Assembly: GCF_000737785.1 (NCBI RefSeq)
Contig: NZ_JPRO01000001.1
Coordinates: 62,001-126,000, forward strand
DNA: 64,000 nt
Reading direction: 5' to 3'
Source of the DNA: Chryseobacterium luteum
GTDB lineage: Bacteria; Bacteroidota; Bacteroidia; Flavobacteriales; Weeksellaceae
Shown piece after piece: positions 1-8,681 of the stretch (position 1 is the stretch's first letter; each line of letters starts with the position of its first letter). The notes under the pieces are model-generated. The model was not told the origin of the DNA, searched no databases, and worked only from the letters and a program-made list of their open reading frames with translations. The translations under genes and the position numbers were made by a program.

Positions 1-438
1 GTAAGACTGGCTTATAAATATTATGATGTTCAGGCGGATTATATTGATGGCAGAAGAGAAGTTCCTTTCATGGCCAGGCACAGAGGTTTTGTAAATTTCG
101 CCTATGCAACGAATAAAAATAATAAAGGAGGATTCTGGAGTTTTGATACAACACTGAACTGGGTAGGAAAACAAAGACTTCCTGACACTTCAACGAACCC
201 GGCAGAATTCCAGCTGCCGGTATATTCCAATTCTTACGCTGTATTAAATGCACAGATCTCAAGGAATTTTAATAAAAAGATCCGGGCTTATTTGGGAGGC
301 GAGAACCTTACGTCTTACTACCAGAAAAATGCCATTGTTGATTTCAGAAATCCTTTTGGAAATTATTTTGATGGCGGGATGGTGTATGCACCTGTTATGA
401 AGGCTAATTTTTATGTGGGACTGGATGTGACTTTCTAA
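1..438 (+). CDS. TonB-dependent outer-membrane receptor, C-terminal fragment
   Basis: The reading frame is open from the first base of the window, so this is the 3' end of a longer gene whose start lies outside. About 145 residues are visible. They alternate hydrophobic and polar residues as in outer-membrane beta strands, and the protein ends in a strand with terminal Phe (VGLDVTF), the usual end of a TonB-dependent barrel. The segment reading LGGENLTSYYQ followed by NPFGNYFDGGMVYAP is typical of the last strands of such receptors in Flavobacteriia. The substrate cannot be told from this part. It is transcribed away from the glycan locus and separated from it by 460 bases, so it is probably not part of it. 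Seen: frame and barrel-like end. Inferred: receptor identity. Confidence 0.8.
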   Translation, partial: VRLAYKYYDVQADYIDGRREVPFMARHRGFVNFAYATNKNNKGGFWSFDTTLNWVGKQRLPDTSTNPAEFQLPVYSNSYAVLNAQISRNFNKKIRAYLGGENLTSYYQKNAIVDFRNPFGNYFDGGMVYAPVMKANFYVGLDVTF

Positions 439-854
439 TTAATGATGTTTTTTAATGCAAAGCTGATCTTTTGTACTGTAGAATTGTGGGAAGCAAAAGG
501 GGAAGCAACAAGTTGATTTGATGAAGTGAACTGTATAAATTCTACAAGCAAACCTTATAGGTTTCGGAAACCTATAAGGTTTATATTTCACACAACTACT
601 CTATAGATAAACATCTATGATTCATCGATATATATCGACTCTGTTTATAGGGAATTTTATTTTAGAAAGGCGTTACTTTGTACCAGTAAAATTAACCAAA
701 TAAGAATTTATTGATTCCAAGCGGGAAATTTTACAAGAAACAAAAATGATGAAATAAAATTTTGATGTACAGATAACCTCAAAAACTTCTTAAAGACTTA
801 AAAACACAAACACATAAAGAAATTATCTTGATTCAGAGGTTATTTGACACCAAT
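439..854. other. Gene-free stretch with small palindromes
   Basis: No credible gene is present. Apart from the 550-582 hairpin it holds a 14-bp perfect palindrome, TCGATATATATCGA (625-638), flanked by imperfect arms CTATAGATAAACA (601-613) and TGTTTATAG (642-650). A TTACTTTG box lies about 20 bases further on. This looks like an operator and promoter region, but no plus-strand gene follows it that I would accept. Confidence 0.4.
550..582. repeat. Perfect 16-bp inverted repeat, one-base centre
   Basis: AAACCTTATAGGTTTC (550-565), one G, then its exact reverse complement (567-582). It follows the receptor gene by about 110 bases and has no T run after the stem, so it is not a classical terminator. 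From memory, AAACCTATAAGGTTT-type hairpins are scattered between genes in many Flavobacteriia; that makes a dispersed palindromic element the likeliest reading. Confidence 0.7.
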
Positions 855-886
855 AAAAAAGACTGTTTTTCAAACAGTCTTTTTTT
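855..886. terminator. Bidirectional terminator
   Basis: A-rich start, GACTGTTT stem with AAACAGTC return and T run on either side. It stands after the stop codon of the minus-strand cupin gene and closes the long glycan operon. Confidence 0.75.
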
Positions 887-901
887 ATTTTTTCCAGCTA
901 T

Positions 902-1399
902 TTATCTTCCGAAATCATCCTGTACTCTCACAATATCATCCTCATCTGAAGGATTGGAAGCATCGGTATGCTGCCAGATCTCAGCTACCACACCCCAGCC
1001 GTCTAAACCTATCAGCCTGTGTCTTTCGCCCTGCTGAAGTTTGATCTGATCTTTTGGCTGGTATTCCTTCAATTCCCCTTCTTCATCGGTATTGCTTGTT
1101 TTGATTCCAACTGTTCCTTCCACTACCTGCCAGATTTCTGCTCTGCGGTGATGATACTGCCAGCTTAGGCGGGCATTAGGAGCAACAAGAAGGATCTTGG
1201 GGCTCAGCTTTCCGCCTATTTTCAGGCTTTCTACATTAATTCCGTCAAAATACTGATTGGCAAAATCCTGAGCCTGATTTTCATCGATCACGAAAAAGCC
1301 GCCCCAGGGTCTTGCGTCGTCTTTTGCCGCAATAGTAAATCCCTGAGCTTCCAGCATTTTTTCTACTTTATCAAATATTTGTGTTTTCTCTGCACTCAT
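902..1399 (-). CDS. Cupin protein, type II mannose-6-phosphate isomerase-like
   Basis: 165 residues, no signal peptide, so cytoplasmic. The middle has a cupin core: SWQYHHRRAEIWQVVEGT (about residues 86-103) supplies the His/Glu metal-ligand cluster, and a later GERHRLIGL supplies the second motif. This arrangement matches the small cupin domain of type II phosphomannose isomerases; relatives in Flavobacteriia are often labelled phosphoheptose isomerase, which I consider unreliable. As the last gene of the mannoside operon, 46 bases behind a GH92 enzyme and just before a strong terminator, conversion of mannose 6-phosphate to fructose 6-phosphate is the natural job. Fold is seen; the exact sugar is inferred from context. 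Confidence 0.7.
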   Translation of the reverse strand: MSAEKTQIFDKVEKMLEAQGFTIAAKDDARPWGGFFVIDENQAQDFANQYFDGINVESLKIGGKLSPKILLVAPNARLSWQYHHRRAEIWQVVEGTVGIKTSNTDEEGELKEYQPKDQIKLQQGERHRLIGLDGWGVVAEIWQHTDASNPSDEDDIVRVQDDFGR

Positions 1400-1445
1400 A
1401 ATTTATTCCTGTTTTAAAATTATTTTCAAATATAAAGTTTGTTGA

Positions 1446-3716
1446 TTATTCCTTCGACATTGAGTAGGGAAAATCTTTTTCCTGTGAGCCTCTTTCTTTA
1501 TCAGGCTTGCTGTCCATCTCGAATTCCAGAACAGCTCCCTTCATCAGTTCTTGGTGACTGAGCCAGTTTTTTGAATAAGACCGAAAGTTTACGTTTAATG
1601 ATTTGACGTATAGATTTTCAGCACTGTTTTCCGGTGCTTTTATTTCAATATTTTTCCCGTTTTCCAGATGGATAACCGCTTCTCTGAATAATGGTGCGCC
1701 TAAAACATATTGATCTGTGGCCGGTGTCACAGGATAAAATCCTAAGGCTGAAAATACATACCATGCAGAAGTCTGCCCGTTATCTTCATCACCGCAATAG
1801 CCGTCGGGTGCTGCATAATACAGCTTATCCATCACCTGTCTTGTCCAGTACTGTGTTTTGTAAGGCGCTCCGGCATAGTTGTATAAATAGATCATATGCT
1901 GGATCGGCTGGTTTCCATGGGCATACTGTCCCATATTCATGATCTGCATTTCACGGATCTCGTGAATCACGCTTCCGTAATAGCTGTCGTCAAAAACCGG
2001 GGGAAGTGAGAATACCTCATCCAGTTTGGCTTCAAATTTCTTTTTGCCTCCCATTAATTTAGACAAACCATCAATATCCTGGAAAACAGACCAGGTATAA
2101 TGCCAGCTATTCCCTTCTGTAAAGGCATCGCCCCATTTGAACGGATTGAATGGCGACTGGAATTTTCCGTCTTTATTTTTACCACGTATCAGGCCTGTTT
2201 CCGGATCAAAAACATTTTTATAGTTATAAGCTCTTTTTTTGTAAATATCAATTTCAGAAGCAGGTTTACCCAATGCTTTTCCTAACTGGTAAATTGCAAA
2301 ATCATCATAAGCATATTCCACAGTTCTGGCGGCATTTTCATTGATTTTCACATCGTAAGGGACGTAGCCCAAAGTATTGTAATATTCCACTCCTCTACGG
2401 CCTACTGCATCGATGGGGCCTTCGTTATTGGCTCCATGTTTAACGGCCTGCCAAAGGGTTTCCACATCATATCCGCGAAGTCCCTTGATATAAGCATCTG
2501 CCACTACCGAAGCTGAATTGTTCCCGATCATAATATTGGAATATCCTGGACTGCTCCACTCCGGAAGAAATCCTCCTTCCTTGAAGGAATTGACCAGACC
2601 TTCCTGCATTTCTACATTGATGCTTGGGTACACCAGGTTTAGGAAAGGGTACAGAGCGCGGAAAGTATCCCAGAAGCCTGTTCCTGCGAACATTTTTCCA
2701 TCCAGAATTTTTCCGTTGTAAGGGCTCCAGTGCTTTACTTTGTTCTGTGCATCAATTTCGTATAGCTTTTGAGGGAAAAATAATGTTCTGTACAGAGAGG
2801 AATAAAATGTTCTTATCTGCTGGTCGGTTCCGCCTTTTACTTCAATTCTTCCTAAGGTTTTATTCCATATATTTTTAGCCTCTGTTTTTACCTGTTCAAA
2901 ATTCCTGCTGCCAATTTCCCTGTTCAGATTTAATTCTGCCTGCTCGAAACTGATGAATGAAGAAGCGGTTCTTGCATAAACACTTTCTTTATTTTTCAAT
3001 TTAAACCCAACAACTGCCCCGGCATGATCGCTTGTAATTTCCAACTGGTTTTTGACAAAAATGCTGTCCTTCCAAGTCGTTGTTAAGTCAAAATCTTTAT
3101 CAAACTGAATGACAAAATAGTTTTTGAAATGATCATATTTACCTCTGGAATACTTCGTAGTGTAGCCGAGGATTTTTCTTTCTTTGGGAAGGATCTTAAT
3201 ATAGGAACCTTTGTTTAAAGCATCAATGACTACATAAGCGCTGTCTGTTTTGGGAAAATCAAATTTGAAAAAAGCAGCTCTTTCTGTTGGCGTAAGTTCC
3301 GTAGTTACATTGATATCAGCTAGATAAACGCTGTAGCTGTAAGGTTTTGCATTCTCAGCCTTATGACTGAACCAGCTTGCCCGCTCTTCCTCCTTAAATT
3401 TTAGTTTACCGACTCCCGGCATGAGGGCAAAAGCACCATAATCATTCATCCAGGGAGATGGCTGGTGAGTCTGTTTAAAACCTTTTATCTTGTCTGCATC
3501 GTAAGTGTAGGCCCATCCGTCACCCATTTTTCCGGTTTGCGGAGTCCAGAGGTTCATTCCCCACGGAAGTCCTATGGCGGGATAAGTGTTCCCATTGGAT
3601 AGCGAAGGCTTGGACTGGGTTCCCATCAAAGGATTTACATAATCAGCAGGAGAGATCCCCTGCCCCAGCGCAAAGATATTAAGTACAATAAAGAAAGTTG
3701 AAAATAAAAACTTCAT
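1446..3716 (-). CDS. GH92 alpha-mannosidase, exported (copy 1)
   Basis: 756 residues with an N-terminal Sec signal peptide ending near residue 19 (LNIFALGQG). The family start motif is present as YVNPLMGTQSKPSLSNGNTYP with later PWGMNLWTPQ, and the catalytic half carries WGDAFTEGNSWHYTW, YLYNYAGAPYKTQYWTR and GDEDNGQTSAWYVFSALGFYP, the best conserved blocks of GH92. GH92 enzymes are calcium-dependent, inverting exo-alpha-mannosidases; most act on alpha-1,2 or alpha-1,3 links of high-mannose glycans. The N-terminal motif is more divergent than in the second GH92 of this locus (8682-10922), so the two may cleave different links. It is co-directional with the ROK kinase 17 bases upstream. Acts in the periplasm or on the cell surface. 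Confidence 0.92.
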   Translation of the reverse strand: MKFLFSTFFIVLNIFALGQGISPADYVNPLMGTQSKPSLSNGNTYPAIGLPWGMNLWTPQTGKMGDGWAYTYDADKIKGFKQTHQPSPWMNDYGAFALMPGVGKLKFKEEERASWFSHKAENAKPYSYSVYLADINVTTELTPTERAAFFKFDFPKTDSAYVVIDALNKGSYIKILPKERKILGYTTKYSRGKYDHFKNYFVIQFDKDFDLTTTWKDSIFVKNQLEITSDHAGAVVGFKLKNKESVYARTASSFISFEQAELNLNREIGSRNFEQVKTEAKNIWNKTLGRIEVKGGTDQQIRTFYSSLYRTLFFPQKLYEIDAQNKVKHWSPYNGKILDGKMFAGTGFWDTFRALYPFLNLVYPSINVEMQEGLVNSFKEGGFLPEWSSPGYSNIMIGNNSASVVADAYIKGLRGYDVETLWQAVKHGANNEGPIDAVGRRGVEYYNTLGYVPYDVKINENAARTVEYAYDDFAIYQLGKALGKPASEIDIYKKRAYNYKNVFDPETGLIRGKNKDGKFQSPFNPFKWGDAFTEGNSWHYTWSVFQDIDGLSKLMGGKKKFEAKLDEVFSLPPVFDDSYYGSVIHEIREMQIMNMGQYAHGNQPIQHMIYLYNYAGAPYKTQYWTRQVMDKLYYAAPDGYCGDEDNGQTSAWYVFSALGFYPVTPATDQYVLGAPLFREAVIHLENGKNIEIKAPENSAENLYVKSLNVNFRSYSKNWLSHQELMKGAVLEFEMDSKPDKERGSQEKDFPYSMSKE

Positions 3717-3733
3717 GATATCGTTTTGTTAAT

Positions 3734-4597
3734 TTATCTGTTGCTTTTTTTAAAAGCATAACCTGCAGCACCCAGAATGGCTGCATCTTCAAAAATAGCT
3801 GAAATTTTAATAGGAAGATTGATTTTATGCTCTGCTAAATGTTGATCCAGTCTCTTTTTAAAATAAGGATAAACTTTTGCAATATTTCCGCCAATGACCA
3901 AAACTTCCGGGTCATAGTTTTTGACATATATCACAAGGAATTCAGCAAAGGAAGCTGCATAATCATTAAATATTCTGGTCTGTATGTCTTCCGGCTGATC
4001 CAACAGATCTTTGGTGCCTGATATTTCCCCGCCCGTTAAAGCCTTATAATGATTCACAAACCAGCGTGTTGCCAGGTAATCTTCGCAGATAGAGTCTTTG
4101 AAAGGTGAATCCCAAAGATCTTCATCCGTAGCTTCTTTTCCATTATAAAAAGCTGTACCCAAGCCTGTACCCAGGGTCACTCCAAAAACTTTACCGTAAT
4201 TCTGAACACAGCCTCCGAACACTTCTCCTTCCAGGAAAGCGCCGGCATCATTTATAAAATGAATCTGATGGGAGGAAACAAAAAGTCTTTCAGCCAGTTC
4301 TTTTTTGATATTGACCTGATAAATATCAATAAATTTACCCTGCTTCATCAGCGAAATCCCGTTTTCATAATCGAAGGGACCGGGCATGGCTATACCGATC
4401 AGAAGATCATTTTTGACAAGATTATTTGTCACTTTCCCGATGGCAGAGATCCATGCAGAAAAAATGGCTTCGCGTGATCCGAAAGAGTCTACATGCTCCC
4501 TTACATAGGTAGAGCTGATGATTTCCCGTTTCTCAGGATCAACCTGGGCCATGGTGATATGTGAGCCGCCAATGTCTATTCCTATTATATTCTGCAT
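3734..4597 (-). CDS. ROK-family sugar kinase
   Basis: 287 residues, cytoplasmic. The N-terminus GIDIGGSHITMAQVD is the ATP phosphate-binding loop of ROK kinases; HFINDAGAFLEGEVFGG (about residues 113-130) holds the catalytic Asp of the family's NDA motif, and GVTLGTGLGTAFYNG is the second glycine-rich loop. The Cys-rich zinc motif (CxCGxxGCxE) found in most ROK proteins is absent: the equivalent stretch reads DLWDSPFKDSICEDYL. There is no N-terminal helix-turn-helix, so it is a kinase and not a ROK repressor. Position inside the mannoside operon points to mannose, or to the N-acetylglucosamine released by the GH130 enzyme, as substrate. Substrate is inferred only. Confidence 0.85.
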   Translation of the reverse strand: MQNIIGIDIGGSHITMAQVDPEKREIISSTYVREHVDSFGSREAIFSAWISAIGKVTNNLVKNDLLIGIAMPGPFDYENGISLMKQGKFIDIYQVNIKKELAERLFVSSHQIHFINDAGAFLEGEVFGGCVQNYGKVFGVTLGTGLGTAFYNGKEATDEDLWDSPFKDSICEDYLATRWFVNHYKALTGGEISGTKDLLDQPEDIQTRIFNDYAASFAEFLVIYVKNYDPEVLVIGGNIAKVYPYFKKRLDQHLAEHKINLPIKISAIFEDAAILGAAGYAFKKSNR

Positions 4598-4738
4598 TAT
4601 ACTATTATATTATTTTCCTGAAAAACAGTTTTTTCTTAAAACAGACAGACAAAAAAGCTGATTCCACTCCCTGCCTGCCCATCATAAAATCCTCTAATTT
4701 TATTTTTACTTTTTATATTTCCACTGAGGATTAATCTT

Positions 4739-7153
4739 TTATTCTATGATCAGTTTTCCTGAAGATTTTACCTTACTGTCTTTTGAATTTATTTTGTAGA
4801 GATAAGTTCCTACAGGTAAGTTCCTGGTATTGATCACCATATCATTTTTATCAATTTTTTGGCTCATTATTAATTTTCCCGCCATGTCATACAATACTAT
4901 TTCATTAGCCGAGCTGTCTTTGATGCTAAAATGAAGATCATTTCCTTTTTTAACAGGATTCGGATATACATCATTCACGCTGTTTTTTTGTGAATCAACA
5001 TCTTTGGCAGATAACGCAGCAGCGCAGGCTACATCTGTTTTCCAATTTGTGGCTGACATATTGATCAGGGTTGCAAAATGAGTGTTTGCCGTAGCATCCA
5101 AAGCTCCGGTTCCGCTACCTTCATTCATTTTCCAGTTGGCTTCAAGACCCGGTGAGCTGGCAGGAACATTACAGTTATCGGGAAGAATTTCTGAGGCTGT
5201 CAAAGCTCTTTTCCATACCCTGAATTCATCCAGGAATCCATTAAGAGTACGGGCATTTTCATAATTTCTGCCCAGATAAAGAATCCCGTTGGCCGTGAAA
5301 TTCCCTGAAGCTGCTACGCTGGCATCAAGAACACCGTTAATATAGATCTTCATAGCTGATCCGTCGTAAGTCGCTGCGATGTGATTCCATGTATTGGTGG
5401 ACAGTCCTGTAATACTGTTGAGTTTTATCTGAGCAGATCCGAAACTTAATATGAACTGAAGCTTGTTACTGGCTAAATTTCCATCTCCGAATCTCAGGAT
5501 CGCAGAATTATTATCCCCAACTTCAATCCCGATTACTGATGAGATATAGGGAAAATTGGGTTTGAAGGCGTTTACTTTTACCCAGCCTTCAAATGTCACG
5601 GCATTTCCGCTAAGATTAAACTGTCCTGCGTTCAGGTATTGGGTGCTTCCATTGAAAGAAAGTGATCTGGGTCCGGGGCTTTGTACCGGTGCAAACCCGC
5701 TGTTAAAAGTTGTTTCAGCGGAATATGTGCTTATATTGGTTCCTCCGCATACGGCCTGTACTTTCCATACATAATTTGTATTTTCCGTTAATCCCGGCAG
5801 AGTATAAGAGTTGGCAGAAATATTCTGAACATCCGTCCAGGCTGTTGCTGCAGCTGTTTTGTACTGTAAATTATAGGATGAAGCACTTCCTACGGCATCC
5901 CATGATACTTTGGTGGTAGTTCCCAAAAAGCTTTCAGATTGTAAGCCGGACGGAGTTCCGCATCCGTTTCCCGAATTGAATCTTGGGGCAAACAGATAGG
6001 TGCTTTTTATGGTTGCTGAACAGTTAGACTGTATTCTCCAGTCATAATCCGTATTCAGGGTCAGGTTATTCACCATAATATTGCTTCCTGAATAATTGCT
6101 TGCAACGTTTGTCCAGATAGCAGAACCGGCAGGTTTATAATCAATATTATAGGTCTGGGAAGTATTGGCGGTCCAGTTTAATTTAGCTGAAACACCTGTG
6201 ACATTTGTCACTTCCAGTCCTAAAGGCGGATCACACGCATTTCCCTGGGTCCAGGAATAAAGAGGTCCGGTAAGCAGGGTATTTTCGTTATAAAGAATAT
6301 TTGATCCTGTGCTCAGATAGCCGGCATTATCAGCTCCATTAAGATCATACCACATAAATACTCCATAACCATCGTTCATTGTACTGGTAGCAAGGGCAGA
6401 AAGTGTAGCAGCGGAAGTAGATTGAGGGTTGCTATTCTGTATCCAGGCAGCTGCCGCAGAAAGCTTGCTATTGTTAAGTGGCGGCACTACGGGTGCGCTG
6501 TAAGTTCCATAATAGGGATTCCAGCTGTAATTGATATAATTTCCGGCTGCATCGCCGTTGTAACTCTGTCTTGTTGTTGCCGGGCCTAAATAATAAAATG
6601 TAATCAGCTTATCCGGCATTGCAGCTTTAAGTTCCTGCAAAAGCATTACAAAAGAACTGCTGTTGGGCTGTCCTGTTCCGTTATTTCCATAGCCTGCATA
6701 TTCATCATCGAGATCAATCCCATCTAGGCCATAGGTATAAACGGTATGGGCAAGCTGCCGGGCAAAATCGCGGGCAGCTTCACGGTTCGGAAAATTGGAG
6801 ATTCCGGCTCCCTGATGGTTTCCTAAAATATCCAGCAATACTTTAATGCCTTTTTGCTGTAATGGTCTTACATATGTATTTACATCATTCAATACCTTGG
6901 TTACATTGTTATTATTGGAAATATAAGCTCTGCTTTTGGAAACATCATAATTAATGTTGGCTGCGAAAATAATAGCCACTTCAAAAAGCTGCCTGTTCGT
7001 GTTCTGTAGGGTGTAGGATCCCACATTCAGCATATTGTTGTTATTCACCTCTACATAGCATATTCCCACAGGATTAAGCTGTTGTGCATGGAGGACTGAT
7101 GCCGCCTGAATGACCAATGCGGTCAGGGCAGTAAGAATGGATTTTTTTTTCAT
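4739..7153 (-). CDS. GH18 endo-beta-N-acetylglucosaminidase, multidomain, T9SS-exported
   Basis: 804 residues. Signal peptide about 1-24 (ends SVLHAQ). Residues about 25-300 form a GH18 barrel; the catalytic DGxDxDxE motif is seen as DGIDLDDEY near residue 145. It resembles EndoF/EndoH enzymes, which cut between the two core GlcNAc residues of high-mannose N-glycans. Two fibronectin type III domains follow (about 305-490, each with a W-x-A/V and Y-x-V/I-x-Y pattern), then a LamG/concanavalin-like domain (about 500-700, FNGSTQYL to DEFRVWKRAL), and a C-terminal type A T9SS sorting domain (YPNPVKKGNDL to KLIIE). It should therefore be sent to the surface or medium, where it releases glycans for SusCD. 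It leaves one GlcNAc on the protein, so no hexosaminidase is needed in the locus, and none is present. Confidence 0.9.
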   Translation of the reverse strand: MKKKSILTALTALVIQAASVLHAQQLNPVGICYVEVNNNNMLNVGSYTLQNTNRQLFEVAIIFAANINYDVSKSRAYISNNNNVTKVLNDVNTYVRPLQQKGIKVLLDILGNHQGAGISNFPNREAARDFARQLAHTVYTYGLDGIDLDDEYAGYGNNGTGQPNSSSFVMLLQELKAAMPDKLITFYYLGPATTRQSYNGDAAGNYINYSWNPYYGTYSAPVVPPLNNSKLSAAAAWIQNSNPQSTSAATLSALATSTMNDGYGVFMWYDLNGADNAGYLSTGSNILYNENTLLTGPLYSWTQGNACDPPLGLEVTNVTGVSAKLNWTANTSQTYNIDYKPAGSAIWTNVASNYSGSNIMVNNLTLNTDYDWRIQSNCSATIKSTYLFAPRFNSGNGCGTPSGLQSESFLGTTTKVSWDAVGSASSYNLQYKTAAATAWTDVQNISANSYTLPGLTENTNYVWKVQAVCGGTNISTYSAETTFNSGFAPVQSPGPRSLSFNGSTQYLNAGQFNLSGNAVTFEGWVKVNAFKPNFPYISSVIGIEVGDNNSAILRFGDGNLASNKLQFILSFGSAQIKLNSITGLSTNTWNHIAATYDGSAMKIYINGVLDASVAASGNFTANGILYLGRNYENARTLNGFLDEFRVWKRALTASEILPDNCNVPASSPGLEANWKMNEGSGTGALDATANTHFATLINMSATNWKTDVACAAALSAKDVDSQKNSVNDVYPNPVKKGNDLHFSIKDSSANEIVLYDMAGKLIMSQKIDKNDMVINTRNLPVGTYLYKINSKDSKVKSSGKLIIE

Positions 7154-7220
7154 AGTATAGTTTGTTTTGATGTTTTTAATTTGAGAATCTCATGCAGCCA
7201 ATCCGGGCTGAACCGTTAGC

Positions 7221-8648
7221 CTATGTCAACAGGTCCTGGTTTTCATTGAACGTTTTCCACAGCAGTTCGCCGAATAATGTATTGGCCCATGCAAACCATT
7301 CTCTTGTGAATTTCCTGTCGTTGTCCTTATGGAAGGATTCATGCATAAAGCCGGTTCCTCCGTGGGTTTTCTGTAAAGTTTCTATGCACCATCGGATCTC
7401 CTTTTTGTCATTGGAAGTAAGGGCTTTCATAATGATACTCATTGGCCAGATCATATCAAGACCGATGTGCGGGCCTCCTATTCCCTCTGCCAGCTTTCCT
7501 TTGAAGAAGAAGGGATTATCTTTTGAACAAACATATTTTCTGGTATTAAGGTAAACAGGATCATCTTCCTTTACTGCATCCAGATATGGCAGCCCAAGAA
7601 GGCTCGGGCAGTTGGCATCATCCATTAAATTATAGCTTCCGAATCCGTTGGTTTCAAAAGCATAGATCTTTCCGTATTCCGGATGCTCATAGATCCCATA
7701 TTTTTTGATGGCTGCGTCTACCTCATCGGCAAGGCTGTTTAACTGCTGGGCCAGTGCTTTTTCATTTTTTATCTTTGAAACCATTTCTGCCGCCTGACGT
7801 AAGCTTACCACTGCAAATAAATTGGAAGGGATCAGGAAAGCGTAGATGGTAGCATCATCACTTGGACGGAACATGGAATTGATAAGCCCTACTGGATTCG
7901 TCGGATAACCATAACCGCCCATCGGGATTCCGTCTGTTGCCCAGGCTGTTGTACGCTCGAATTTATATGGGCCTAAATTTGTTTTTCTCTGCTGTTCAAT
8001 GAAAGTCTGTAAAGTCAGTTTAATTCCCTGTAACCAGCTGGTGTCAAATGGTTTTGTATCTCCCGTCGTCTTCCAGAAGTGATAAGCCAGACGGATAGGA
8101 TAGCAAAGTGAATCAATCTCCCATTTTCTTTCGTGGGTGCCGGGCTTCATGTCCGTATGATCGTATTCTTTCCACTTGCTTATTTTGTTGTTATCGTTAT
8201 AAAAAGCATTGGCATAAGGATCTTTCAGGATGAATTCCGTCTGTTTGTGAATCACTCCGGAGATCAGCTTGTGAAGTTTTTCGTCTTTCTTTGAGAACTG
8301 TAGGTACGGAAAAACCTGTGCAGAACTGTCGCGGAGCCACATGGCATCAATATCTCCCGTAATAACGTAGGTATCCGGAGTTCCATTGATTTCTTTATAA
8401 AAAACGGTGGTATCCAAAGTATTGGGAAAGCAGTTTTCGAATAGCCAGACAAGTTCTTTATTCTTCACTTTCTTTTTAAAGGCTGCAATGGCACTTTCTA
8501 CCGCTTCACTGGTAAAATGTCTTTTATCTTTTGGAACACGCACCACAGGAAAATCTTCTACGTTCAGTGTTTTAGCAAAAATATTCTGAGTAAACAGTAA
8601 TCCTGCTCCTGCAATTGCACTTGTCCTGATAAACTTTCTCCTTTCCAT
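7221..8648 (-). CDS. GH125 exo-alpha-1,6-mannosidase, Tat signal
   Basis: 475 residues. The N-terminus MERRKFIRTSAIAGAGLLF is a twin-arginine signal (RRKFIR), unlike the Sec signals of the neighbouring GH92 enzymes. The body matches GH125 (formerly DUF1237): VITGDIDAMWLRDSSAQVFPYL near residue 100 holds the conserved acidic pair, ERTTAWATDGIPMGGYGYP follows, and TREWFAWANTLFGELLW lies near the C-terminus. GH125 enzymes are metal-independent inverting alpha-1,6-mannosidases that remove the last alpha-mannose from the trimmed core. Genes overlap in job with GH92, 33 bases upstream: GH92 takes alpha-1,2/1,3 links, this enzyme the alpha-1,6 link, leaving Man-beta-1,4-GlcNAc. Confidence 0.92.
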   Translation of the reverse strand: MERRKFIRTSAIAGAGLLFTQNIFAKTLNVEDFPVVRVPKDKRHFTSEAVESAIAAFKKKVKNKELVWLFENCFPNTLDTTVFYKEINGTPDTYVITGDIDAMWLRDSSAQVFPYLQFSKKDEKLHKLISGVIHKQTEFILKDPYANAFYNDNNKISKWKEYDHTDMKPGTHERKWEIDSLCYPIRLAYHFWKTTGDTKPFDTSWLQGIKLTLQTFIEQQRKTNLGPYKFERTTAWATDGIPMGGYGYPTNPVGLINSMFRPSDDATIYAFLIPSNLFAVVSLRQAAEMVSKIKNEKALAQQLNSLADEVDAAIKKYGIYEHPEYGKIYAFETNGFGSYNLMDDANCPSLLGLPYLDAVKEDDPVYLNTRKYVCSKDNPFFFKGKLAEGIGGPHIGLDMIWPMSIIMKALTSNDKKEIRWCIETLQKTHGGTGFMHESFHKDNDRKFTREWFAWANTLFGELLWKTFNENQDLLT

Positions 8649-8681
8649 TATAGTTTTTGTTTTCGTTACTTTTTTATTGAT

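Noticed and set aside
828..1044. Plus-strand frames of 66-69 residues over the cupin gene
   Set aside because: Antisense shadows of the minus-strand cupin; composition is not protein-like and part lies in the terminator.
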